A program made the translations under genes and the position numbers. A stretch of 64,000 bases of DNA from Antedon mediterranea (Eukaryota; Echinodermata; Crinoidea; Comatulida; Antedonidae), in contig NC_092670.1 of assembly GCF_964355755.1 (NCBI RefSeq), positions 35,885,795-35,949,794 of the forward strand, read 5' to 3'. Shown one piece after another: positions 12,469-24,700 of the stretch (the stretch's first letter is position 1; each line of letters begins with the position of its first letter). Under the pieces are notes generated by a model that had not been told where the DNA came from, made no database searches, and worked only from the letters and a program-made list of their open reading frames with translations.

Positions 12469-14688
12469 GCTGAAATCAATGTTTATTATTTAAGAAACGT
12501 CAATATTACCCAATTTATATTTCGAGTTTTTATTGAGTATATCCGATATTTTTGTACATTTATTATACCAACCTTGTTTTTGTACGGCTCTATTTCGGAT
12601 TAAACCGATAAGAACAAAGGATTAGTAAAGATTTGTAATTAACCTTATTCCATAGAAGGAGCATTACAATTTAATAAAGCATTATCCCACTTAAAATTCC
12701 AAAGAGCCTACCAACGAAAATTTGCAAAGTTGATAGAGATACGAACAGACTTCAAAATGAGATCGACGTTTCTCTATTTTGAGCAAGGAATTATTTTTTA
12801 TCTTTACTATAATAATATACAACACACTAAAATGTAATATTTCGGTCTCTTTTTGACAGTTGTTTGTAAATACTTTATTTGTCACTCTCGTCACATAATA
12901 ACATAATATAAAGTCATAATATGACAAAAAAAACCAATACAATCAGCTTTCGCTATTCGAGTTTTGGCCTTTAACGTATAAATACGTTAATCGTTAACAC
13001 AATTGATTTGTAAAATTAAATGAAATAAGTTTTAATAAAATATTATAACGTTGTTATTGCATTAACGTTTTGTATCAATTTAAGAGCCCCAATTAATAAA
13101 ACGTTTCTTTTCTAACTATTCAATATTTGTATTTAGCAAGATTCGTATCAGGTACCGTACGGTAATAAAGTTATGGTTGATAAGAAAGAATTTAAACTAT
13201 AGTTCCTTGTTATGCAATTTATAATGCTGATAGTTATATTGAACTAATATTTTTTTATTTTTTATTTTATTTCATCATCACCCTACAGTGACCAAACGTC
13301 ACCATTAACAGGGTTGAAAGTCGTAAAATATAATATAATATATACAAGCAAAAATCAACAGATAACAAGACAACATTTAAATATTACTGACATTGGACAA
13401 AACCTTGTTGCTGACAGTAGACAAAACCTTATTGTATAGTTATTTTAGAGTAGGCATACTTTCATTTACCAACAATCTTTTTAGACCAATATTTAAATTA
13501 ATTTTATAAATTTTTATATATATTTATAATAATAAATTAACACATTATCTGAATAATAGGAATAATTCTACTGTATAACCAATAATTATGATAGTTTATA
13601 AAAATTAAAGTACTTACTTGAATAAATAATAGTGAATAATAGCCTTTAGTATGTTCCAAATTGTAACAGATATTTAAAAATTCAATGTTTCTGTGTTCTT
13701 ACAGTCTTCTTCCAAAAGCAAATGAACTTAAATAGTTTCGAGCGTATGCCACTAATGACTGGGCTTAACATATGGGTGACAATCTAATTAGAACAGGAAC
13801 TGCTGACCAGTCTTAAGTCCAAGGGATAAGTACAGGAATTTGTAAATGTCACACAAGTATTCAGATATTGGATTTTTGGGATTTCGTCTTGAGAAAAGAC
13901 TTACTATTCAATTGTGATATGGATTTTGAGCTTAATTGAGTGGAGTCGGTTTCTAGGGAAATGTATATAATGTCACAAAGAATATTTTAGAGATATCGGT
14001 ATTGGACTGTTCCTTCACAAAACTAATTTGTGGAGTTTGAACGTACTGCAGTAGAATTGGAGTTCTTGAATAATTTTGTGTGAGTGGAGAATGGTTATTA
14101 AGTTTTGAAGCTTGGTTGAGTTGACCTGATGGAGTTTATCGGTGGAATGGAGTATTCCATGGTAAAGGAAATTATAGCTATACATGTAGAGAAGTTGTAG
14201 ATGCATGTATGAATTGTATCTGACAAATCTAGGGGTATAATTTGTAGTTGTAGGTTAACTTTCCGTATTAACATATTTAATAGGCCTATACATTTATTTA
14301 CATCCACGTGTGCAGTATTACAATAGTAAATGATTATGATTGTGTTCAAATCATACCAAGAGTAAGAAAAAGAAAATTATTACAACTATACCAACTGATA
14401 TTAAGAGTGTATCCATAATCATTTAACAAAGAATCGATTATATTTATCCACATAAGTTTCAACCGTGATATATTAAATTGTTTCTGTACAGTCACTCTGC
14501 GCATATTTCTGAGCGTGTGACGAATGACATTTCGACTCGACAGCCTGCGTGCAGTCGAGTGTGATACGAAGCATCGCTTTATACAAAGATGCATTTCAAC
14601 GAGCTCTACCAACCTAATGCCAGTGCGAAATATTCAGAATCGTAGTGTATTCGTATATTCGTTACCGGTAGTGTTTTTATAGTTTTTT
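12469..14688. other. Spacer between lipoxygenases B and C
   Basis: No coding exon seen. It begins with the intron acceptor that abuts the start of B, so the leader exon and promoter of B should be here, as should the 3' UTR of C at the far end. AT-rich, with no clear transposon and no obvious core promoter. Confidence 0.5.
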
Positions 14689-17600
14689 TTAAATACTAAT
14701 GGCGTTTGGAACTTCACTGGGATGTAAGTAAGTGTAGGCGGATTCTCTCTTGTTGTTTCTTTGTTTTATAGTGTTACCAACCGCTTTCAGGTTTTCTTGA
14801 AATCTATAGAGTGAACAAGAATTATAAAGGTAAAAATAGTAACTTGTAGACAAAGACAAAGAAAGGCTAGATAAGATGCTACTACAGGCTACTAAATATA
14901 TATACTTCAGCATACTGAAATAATTATTGAGGAATTATTTTGAAATTTATTTGTGCTTTCGTACAAAACAAATTAAGTTAGAAAAATATACATAAGCTTA
15001 AGTTGTGCATGCCTCATTTACTCTCTATTCTTAATTCTGGCCCCGAAACCTTGACTCAGAAATACCGGGATGGTGTCCGGCGGGGGATAGTTTTACCTTA
15101 GTTAAACATAGTTAAGCTTAGTTACATTTTTTTTTCACATTATTGATTGTCTCCATCCCCGAAACCTCGACTAAGAAATACCGGAATGGTGTCCGGCGAG
15201 GGATAGTTTATTACCATTAGTTAAGGTCTAATGTAAAGCACCTAGAGGGGTCAGTGATCCATTAGGCGCTATATAAATACTGTTTATTATTATTATTATT
15301 ATTATAATTACTCAAATGACCAATTTTTCGAAAACCACTAGGCAAATAATATAATTAGAAAAAATATAAAATCAACTTGACGCTTTGCTGTTACCATGAG
15401 TAAATAATAGTGAAATAAAATATATTTTGAACAGCATTGTATACTTAGGCCTACTTTTTGACTGCCTTTGTGCCAATTGGATCATACTGATAGTTGACCT
15501 CAAAGTGACCCAATGAATTGGTTCCTTTGTCACTTAGAAGCTTCGTGACAACCATAACACTCAATGTCTGTTCTTTGTCAGGCAGTGATTTTAAAACATC
15601 TTCTTCCGTTTTTGGTTCCTGAAAAAATATAAACATGAAGTATTTTGGCACTGTGCTAAATACATAACCTAAAAAGAGGGATTTTGTTTTTGTTTATTTT
15701 TTTTTAATGGACCTTATAGTGTGTATTTATTGTAACATGTTGGCATTGTATCTTCATTATGGCCAAAATTGTAGTAGTGAAAAACAGCTGACTTAGCCTA
15801 TGAACAATTCTATGACTTACTTTGTTTTTTGGTGGCTCTCCTTTGATATAAGCCGGGTAGTGAGGCGGAAACCCATAATTGTCATACTGGCAAAAATTTA
15901 CCGCAGCGTGTACGACGCTGTCTGTGTATATTATACTAGTGACTGTTTGTGCAACTTGCTCCCAGGTTTTAAACGCCCCTTCTCCTGGTATTCCTTTGAT
16001 ACCAACCCCGCCAGATTTGCATGGCGACGAAAGCATTTTGTGCCATTCCTGTAGCTCATAATCTTTTGATAGTTTTTCTGGTTTGTCTACAAATAAAATA
16101 AATGTCATTAGCAGAGTTAATTGTCGAATACGATACGACCAGGGAAAGGTTTTCATTGACACAACACCATCACAAAAATAGAAATATTTTGCTTTTTTTG
16201 TTACCTTTCCTGTAATCAAAACGTTATTATAGCTTATAATTACACTTGCAAATCATAATAATTTATTTTTCAAACGATATAGCCTACCCACCGTAATGTG
16301 CACTCACGACTGCGCTGACATATTTTAAAATGGCGTTCCATAGCAACAACGCGTCGTCTCTATAATGGTAGTTTGGTAGCAACTCTGGGTCAAGTACACC
16401 TCGTGATTCTAGCTCTTTAGGAAGAGTTCCGTTGACGTCAAGACGCCATGATTCCCAACTACGTTTTATGATCTCAAACATTCCAACTCGACCAATCAAC
16501 ATACATCTGTCAACCCAACCATCTTTTGACACAAGTTTTCCTAATCCACGACTAGAAAAAGAAAATAACTAATAGTACTCAAGACTCACCACCTTAAAAG
16601 AAGGACATTTAGACAAGGAGGTAGTTATACTGACCTGTTAATTGCTATAAGGTACAAGAAGTGCGGTGCCATAAGACGGAATAGCGGATGAGATTGTGAG
16701 AGGCAGTTGTGTGTGGCTATTGTAACGCTTTCAGCAAAAAGATGCGTAAGACCTAAATGCGTTGCAGATTGGTGGTACGACGCGTCAGCGTTGTTGAACC
16801 ACATCTTAGCAAACATCCACGTGTATTCGTTGTCTGTTGGAAGAAACACCTGTGGAAAGAACAGATTGATGGAGTTAATATATTGTGAAACTATTATTGT
16901 CGTCGGTGGTAACAAGTCACGCGTTACAGGTCAGACCTTGTGAAATTAAGCATGGTTTCAGACGGAGTTTTGACTTAATATTATTAAAGAAATAAATATT
17001 TTGGCAGATACGGATAATGTGTATGTTTTAAACTTGTTCTGTTACCGGATTGTCGTCTGCCTTTTTCTGGAAAAGTTGAATTGCAACTGGTAGTAAACGT
17101 TTTTCTTTGTCGACGAAGAACAACGCCAGAGGACTGCATATCTGTAAAAAGAGAGCGGGTTAGTTTGGATTTTAGTTGGCGATTCTACTTGGCACTTTCA
17201 TATATTATTTTCCATACTGGTGTTCTACAATTCGGTTCATAAGGTGTATTGTAATATTGTTTATTTCTTTGTGTGTGTAGCCGTTTTTACATTTATTTCA
17301 TAGTAGGCCTAATTATTTTCTGTGAAATCTTGCCTTTTTCTTGTCTTTGCAAGGAACATCTTCTAGGATTTTATAATCTACAATGAATAATACTTTCTTT
17401 GCAATAGCTTGTTCGATCGTCATATTTTCAAGTATCGGCTGCAGCATTTCATTTGTAACAGCAAAACTATTAGGAATGAGAAAATGAATAAATATTTGTG
17501 TACCATCATATTATATCATATTTATATTAAAATACAAATAATTAACGTTTATCAGTTGAGTTGATATAATAGTTTATCAGTTAAGGAGAGAAAAGTTTGA

Positions 17601-19823
17601 GATAATACACGGCACGTGATACGTAATCAACCAATAAATGCCAAAGATGACGCTTTTCCGACAGTATTCGGTGGTACATTAGAGTTTTTAAACCGATAGA
17701 AGGAGGATATAATAGATAGAGACAGAGAGGGTAGCCTTACTTTTCTGGAACATGTGTGCATAATTTAATCACCGTCGGGTTGCATCCAGTCAGACGCTGC
17801 ATTCCAAATTCATAATCTGATTTCCAGTGATGCATACCCTGTAGATTAAAAAAAAATGTTTTAATGATAATGATGCGTCTTTGTTTGTGTAAACAATAAA
17901 TATGATGTTTATTGTATGAATAAGATTAGTTAAGATGACTAGCATGTCGGGTATCTGAAGTAAGGTTAGATAAACTGTGTAACTTAATTATTTTTCCACC
18001 TGAAAAAAATAATTCTTAACAAAATGTGTGTTGAATATTCCATTTTAATTTAACATAATAGTTATCCACTTTGACCAACAATTGGATCGGAAAAAAATAT
18101 ATTTACCTGAAGAAAACTGTAAAAAATGGTCAAATTGGCTGCCAATGAGTTTTCGGTTGAATTTAACCATTTATTTTGTCATTTCATAAGTGAAAACATT
18201 ATTTGTTCTTTTTTTTCTAAGGAAGTGATTAAACTACAAAATAACATTCAAAGTCAGATTTAATTAATCTTCATTTTTCATGTTTATCATTCTTTAAATG
18301 TAAATTATTATTATTAGTAATAGTATCATAGGCGTCCCGAATTTCATACTTTTCTGCCCTTTGCATTATTTCGCCTTTCTCGCAATCATGTCATTATAGT
18401 TGTCATGTGACCTTTATAGTCGTTCAAACCGGTGGTCTGGTAGAGGTACCGGTAGTGAATCTATAAAATGTAGGCCTACAAAATACGTCTCATAACGATA
18501 GTATACAATTGATGAACTCAAAACATATTATCAATGTAGAACTTACTTTTGGTACAGGTAGAATACTATTATAAACGTTTCCAAGATCATCCAAGCTTTC
18601 CCACGAACCTGAAATAACTCCCTCGATTTTGGCATCAATTAGTAACTTGGCTTTGTTTAGTGTAATATCCCACTGTTAATTTAACATTAATAATATAATA
18701 TAATTATACAGTGAAGCATAATATTGTGGGGTACAATTATTTGGTATAACACAAGTAAGTAAATGTATGGGCCCTTGGAGGACAAACTTAAACCTTTAGG
18801 TTTAATAGTAGATATGGTATTGCAATACGGCCTTAAGTCATGGAAAAAAGTAAAATGCATTCTTTCACTATATGATCTTTGATCAGTCATAGAATTAAAC
18901 ATTGTTATAATGCTTTACTAATTAATACAACGGAATTCTACTATAAAGTAGAACAAAATGTTGAGTAAAGTTAAAGTTAAGTTGAATAAATGACTAAAAC
19001 TTGCCTTATATTCGTTAGAAAAAGACTCATAAACAGGAAATTCCTTCACCTATTTATGATAAGAAAAAATCAAAACTTGTAATTAAACATCCTATCTGTG
19101 TATCTTGTAGAAATGAACATTTCAACGTAAGTGGTAATTTTCTCGAACCGTAGAAAACTAACTGTATTGTGATTTTTATGTGACGTAAAACTAAAGTTAA
19201 TGTTTAGCCTACTTTGTTGTTAAAACATTAGAAGCGTTCCGAGGAAAAGTGCTGAAGTAATCATCTGCATTGAGTTTTATGAGGTAGTAAGCCTACCATC
19301 TTGGACCCGCCTATGTAACAGATCTTACCTGGCACGGCAGTCCATCTCCTTTTTGTGTGAACGCATACAGCTTCTTTTTAATCTGCAATTCCAATTTCCG
19401 TTGATGTTGGAATTTATCATTTTGCGGCAATACACAATCATATTGTTGTAGCTTCAGTCTATGTTTTGACGTTACCCATCGATGTACTGGGAATACGTAC
19501 ACCTTCTGAGTATGCTTATCCATTATTTTAATCAATTCTACAAACCAAGTATCCAGACCATCTCCGCCATCACGCCACACCTCAAGCTCTGTTATTTCAC
19601 CGAAGCTTTTAAGGTTTTTCACGGGAAACTTGTCACTTTTGCCCGCTTCGAAGTCATCGTGCCAAGCTACATCGAGGCTTATTTCTCTAGATTTAAGCCC
19701 AGTGGCATTTACAAGAATAACGTAAACATTTGCGTTTGTTCCCGCTCCTTTATAATCGCCTGTTTTCACGACTACTGTGTAGTTTGTTCCATCATCAGAG
19801 GGCGACGACGGTACACACCCCAT
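14689..19823 (-). CDS. Lipoxygenase C (PLAT plus catalytic domain, 670 aa)
   Basis: A complete lipoxygenase, closest in this window to D. Exons: 19823-19329, 19049-19005, 18672-18547, 17838-17741, 17466-17334, 17141-17046, 16849-16635, 16551-16292, 16086-15821, 15618-15455 and 14803-14689. Iron ligands are H362, H367, H549, N553 and I670. The stereocontrol site reads Gly (G405, in INSRGLGKL). Two introns (after exons 2 and 5) begin with GC in an otherwise good consensus (AAG|GCAAG). The ATG follows an acceptor by one base (tttcag|t), so in-frame sequence upstream of it is intron. The start MGCVPS combines a myristoylation Gly with an adjacent Cys, as in dually acylated MGC proteins. The last intron carries a tandem repeat and a LINE/SINE tail. 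Confidence 0.93.
15040..15308. repeat. Partial tandem duplication and LINE/SINE-type (TTA)n tail
   Basis: A block of about 60 bases (CCCCGAAACCTTGACTCAGA through GGTGTCCGGCGGGGGATAG) occurs at 15040-15100 and again at 15157-15215. It runs into TTAGGCGCTATATAAATACT followed by (TTA)n. A 'gcgctatataaatac + trinucleotide' ending is typical of 3' tails of CR1/L2-type LINEs and their SINEs; that assignment is from general knowledge. It lies in the last intron of lipoxygenase C. Confidence 0.6.
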
Positions 19824-20173
19824 ACTGAAACAAAATTCACCTAGTTCAATATTGACTCTTTCAAACTCTTTAATCAAAATGTCAAATAATTTTAAAAACT
19901 ACCGATATACAACCCGATCAAACGCGATTAATAACAGTCGTTATTAATCCGATTAGTAATTTTCAAATAGTAAAATGTCTACGGTCCAGACCGAATATAG
20001 TTTCTAAATGTGTAGTATATACCAGCCGACACAATTTTGTATTACCAACAATTCCTATGATACTTCGGAAATAGATATTATGTGGAGATACAGCACTGGG
20101 AATCGGGTGCAGATATAGGCCTACAGATAATTAACTATCTACCGGATTTCGTTTTTTAAAAAAACCCAAAACA

Positions 20174-20232
20174 CGGAGATCTCTATGTTTAGCAGTCTAG
20201 CTTTGTTTTTGCAAACATCGAGATCTCCGTCA
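20174..20232. repeat. Hairpin with ACGGAGATCTC arms
   Basis: The arms ACGGAGATCTC-t-ATGTTT and AAACATCGAGATCTCCGT pair over about 17 positions around a loop of some 20 bases. It may be a small foldback transposon; it is not within a gene. Confidence 0.6.
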
Positions 20233-20660
20233 AAGTACAAATTTAGACAAATGTAATGTTAATGACCAGGAATTAGTTATATATCTCCCTTCTTTATTTG
20301 TCTTGGTAGTTAATATTATAATCAAGACACACTTACTTTATCGGATAAACGTGATCCTAATGTTATGTCGCAGCAGTGACTATACTGTACTATGATTAAG
20401 AAGACGGAATCCAATACACATGTGTACGGCTGGATATATCTCTTTTAAATATCTAGACATATGCTAGATACCAGTAACATAAACCATGTTTAAATAAATA
20501 ATAAATACTTATATATACCATGGACATTATGAACCGTTGAGGTTAAGTTCATACAGTAACTCCTATTAGTGTCCACTTAATAGGTTATCACCTGAATATA
20601 GGTTGACTGTAATGTTAAAACATACAGTTTATTTCAGGGGACCGGGGGAATGTCTTTCTA

Positions 20661-20820
20661 AAGCGTAAACGCAACGCAAGCGTTTTAACCAATGACAAGT
20701 GAAGTTATATACAGTTAGCAATCACAAGCGAATAAGCCATCGCTTGTGATTTGTCAGTTCACTTGCGTTGCGTAGGTTGACCCAATGTTGTCGCTAATGC
20801 TTGTGGCACAGGAACCAAAA
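20661..20820. mobile_element. MITE, AAGCGTGGTTCCCACTAG family (internally deleted copy)
   Basis: It shares AAGCG at the left, the ACGCAACGCAAGCGTTTTAA block, and the central ATCGCTTGTGAT with the copy at 6081. Part of the left terminal repeat is deleted and the right end is degenerate, so the end point is approximate. Confidence 0.65.
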
Positions 20821-21766
20821 CGCCTCCTAGAAAATTACACAAGGTCCTAGTATGATAATGCTGTCAATATATTTATCTGATTGGAATACAATTAGTGGAA
20901 AATTTAGCTCGCATAATGTGGTCCAAATATTGTGAATTTAAAAAACCTTACCAACAAACGTATCTATATGTAACCACTGTATTATGTTATCTTTATTATA
21001 TTTACATTTCAAAACGTCAAAGTAGTATAATTTACGACACAGCCAACTTATTATTAAAAGCAGGTACAAAAACTAATTATTATAACATATATAAATTAAT
21101 TATTGTATAATTATTTAGAATATTGTAGTCAATATAAAAATGTAATATAGATATAATTGTTTATAAAAAAAATGCGTAGAGCAACAAATTAGTTGAGAAA
21201 AATCTTAGTTTTGTTCTTTGATGCTTCGACCGGCTTCTGTTGGTTGGTTCTGTACGTTGTGGACAGCCATGGTTGTAACGATTACGCAATGCAAGGACTA
21301 GGCACAACGCAAGTGTATTTACCAATTACAGCCACAGTTAGATGATCCGTCTTCGCTTCATGATTGATCAACTTAATTGCGATGCGCGTACGACGTGTGG
21401 AAACAAACTCAAAGCTTTAATCAATCAATCAAAGTAACATTTATTTTTAGTTCATAATAATAAATTAACAATACATTGATTAAACTAAGAGGACAAAATC
21501 CCCCAAAAATCAATGCTACTGTAGTGTGAGGAAGCCCATGAAACTAAAAAAGAAAACTTTGTGAATTGTGTTGTAACGAAAAATGTTAGTTCCAAGTACC
21601 GAAAAATTTAAAAAACAGAGTGTCCTGTAGTTTTATAGCCTTTACCATCAACATTCTAGTTCAAAACCATTGTTTTAACTGCTATGCCTTTCCCATTTTA
21701 TCATCAAGTACTTAATGTATATTTATGAACTGTCTATCATTCTGTACTGTTCTATTTTCTATACAG

Positions 21767-24700
21767 TTATATACTAATTGCGTTAGGAACTTCACTTGGA
21801 TGCAAGTAAGGATAATTGGTCTCTCTCTTAGTGTTTCTTTTGGTAATAACATCACCAATCTCTTTCAGATCCTCGCAAAATCTGAAAAATCAATTTATTT
21901 GTATAATTGTTAATAGTAAATAATATGAAACATTAATAAAAACATAAACGCTGGGTGGCGCTATTGAAATGATATCAGATACATTCTACAGCATACTAAA
22001 ATTATCACCTGACTTGCTCATGTAGGAGCACGGGTAACGTGGACCACATAATGCAACTTCTTCAGTAATCATAAAAACGTGGCGAAACAAACATTATTTT
22101 ATATTACCACTGGATAGAACTTACTGTTTTACTGCTTTTGTTCCAATTGGATCATACTGATAGTGAATCTCAAAATCACCCAAAGGATTGGTTCCTCTGT
22201 CACTAAGAAGCTTTGTCACAACCATTATGCTCAGAGTCTTCTCTTTGTCAGGCAGTGACTTCAGCACATCTTCTTCCGTCTTTGCATCCTGAAACAGAGG
22301 TAAATGTAATGAGCACAGTAAATGGAGAGTGTGGTAAATCAGTGGTTCGACAGACTTTATTGTTCATATGAAGAAGTTTATATATTATGGAACAGAAACT
22401 TACAACCACTCAAAGAGCAATGGAGAGAAAGATGAGGAACGTATCGCTTTGAGCCAGGGTAAATCATACAATCATAAGAAAAAACACAGGTGTTACAGAT
22501 ATAATGGAGACAGTCAAAATGGAGATGGGCTGGGCATGTGGCAAGATTTTAAGATAATATGATGGACATACAGATAAACAGAATGGCAACCAAGGGTAGG
22601 AAAGAGGAAAAGAGGAAGACAAAAAAGAAGGTGGAGAGATGATCTAACAACATACATTGGAACGGCTGCATGGACTAGGACAGCAAGAATTAGACAGAAA
22701 TGGAAACGTTATGAGGATGGCTTCATTCAACATATGGATGAACTAATGCCTAGATAGATAGATAGATAGATAGAGATAGATAGATATATTATGCCTACCC
22801 CGATGATATATTGTGATTCTATAAAGTTAATTTTCAAGACGACTGCTCTCTTAAATCGCAGTCTTATTAACTGTAAATAGATCCAGAGACAGACTAAACA
22901 TTGGTTGAACTGCTCACCTATTGTTGACCTTACCTTGTTTATGGGTGGATCGCCTTTTATAAAAGAAGGATAATGTGGCGGGAAACCATAATTGTCATAT
23001 TGGCCAAAATTGGCTGCGGCGTGTGAGACGCTGCTTGTGAAGATTATACTGGTGACTGTTTGTGCAACTTGCTCCCAGGTTTTAAACGCCCCATCTCCTG
23101 GTATTCCTTTGATACCAACCCCGCCAGTTTTGTATGGCGTAGAAAGCATCTTGTGCCATTCTTGTACTTCATAATCGTTTGATAGTTTTTCTGGTGCATC
23201 TAAAAATAGAAGGAAACCATTGAGTAGTCAGTCAACAACGGTTAAAAGGTTAGAGGTCATTCATCATGTTTCACCATCATAATACGTTTCTTTGTTCTAC
23301 CCAAAGTCCATAACCTCGTCATTTCCACCGATTCTAAATCGCCATTCCAAACTTTCTATGTACATACTATAGGCAACAATGATACCATTGATTCAATAAC
23401 ACTATGATCATCACCGTTTCTCCCCTCATCACCCCTGGAGGCCTGTAGATACTCACCATAATGGGCACTCACGACTGTGTTGACGTATTTCGAAATGACG
23501 TTCCATAGTAGCAACGCGTCGTCTCTATAATGATAGTTTGGTAGCAACTCTGGGTCATGGACACCTCGAGACTCTAGCTCTTTGGGAAGTGTACCAGTGA
23601 CGTCAAGACGCCACGAGCTCCAACAACGTTTCATGATCTCAAACATACCAATCCGACCAATCAACATACATCTGTCAACCCATCCATCTTTTGACACAAG
23701 CTTCCCTAACGCACGACTTAAAAGAGACAAAATATTTTGTATTTTTGAATACTGTATTGCAAGACTTCAAAAACAAGTAAAATTGACCGATGATCCGAAT
23801 AACGAAGAAAACATACTGTATCATGAACATGTAGTGAAGAGTGCGTGATCGAGTCTCGGGGTTCAGGACGACACATTATTGTTCTGTTTCCCTGTTTCAC
23901 ATTGTCGAATCTTAGCTATATACTGAATCATTACTCACCTGTTAATTGCTATGAGGTATAAGAAGTGTGGTGCCATAAGACGGAATAGCGGATGAGATGT
24001 CGAGAGGCAAATATGTGTAGCTATGGTAACGCTTTCAATGAGAAGATGCGTGAAGCCTAAATGCGTCGTCGACTGATGAAATGACGCATCAGCGTTGTTG
24101 AACCACATCTTGGCAAACATCCAAGTGTATTGATTGTCTGTTGGTAGGAAGACCTGTGAAAGAAATTAAATTACAAATAAAGTTATTTTTGCCTATAAAA
24201 AATGTTACTGACAATGCAGTCACCATGGTTTGTTTGCCCAAATGTAGTCTCGGTTCAAAACGGAGTTTTGACTTAATATTAGTTAAAAGATAAATATTTT
24301 GGCACATATGGCGTTTCATATGTGTACTACTTGAGCTTGTAATTCAGACGAACATCGAAAAGCCTCGAAATAGCTACAGACTTTGGCCAAGTCTAGCCAA
24401 AATACGGCATGGCGATGGTCAGGCAAAATTGAATTTACCAGACGTAGGCTAAACATATTAATGATTCTTACTAAGAAACGTTTACTAAGACTAAAGACAA
24501 TGTTTATACGAGATTAAAATTACAAAGTTTGTCCTTATTACCGGATTGTCGTCTGATTTTTGCTGAAAAAGTTGAATTGCAACTGGCAGTAGCTGTTTAT
24601 CTTTGTTGACAAAGAATAAAGCTAAAGGACTGCATATCTGGAAGAAAGGCATGACACATTTTAAAGCAAAATATGCATATAAATAGTAGAACTTAATGTA

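Larger units (their letters stand above)
19824..21766. other. Spacer between lipoxygenases C and D
   Basis: No coding exon seen. It contains the acceptor that abuts the start of C, a short hairpin at 20174, MITE remnants at 20661 and (very diverged) about 21240-21415, and the 3' UTR of D at its right end. Confidence 0.5.

Noticed and set aside
19824-19877. Upstream extension of lipoxygenase C exon 1
   Set aside because: The frame stays open but has no ATG; the sequence is a pyrimidine-rich intron end with AG one base before the MGC start. The same holds for the extension upstream of D (28127-28147).
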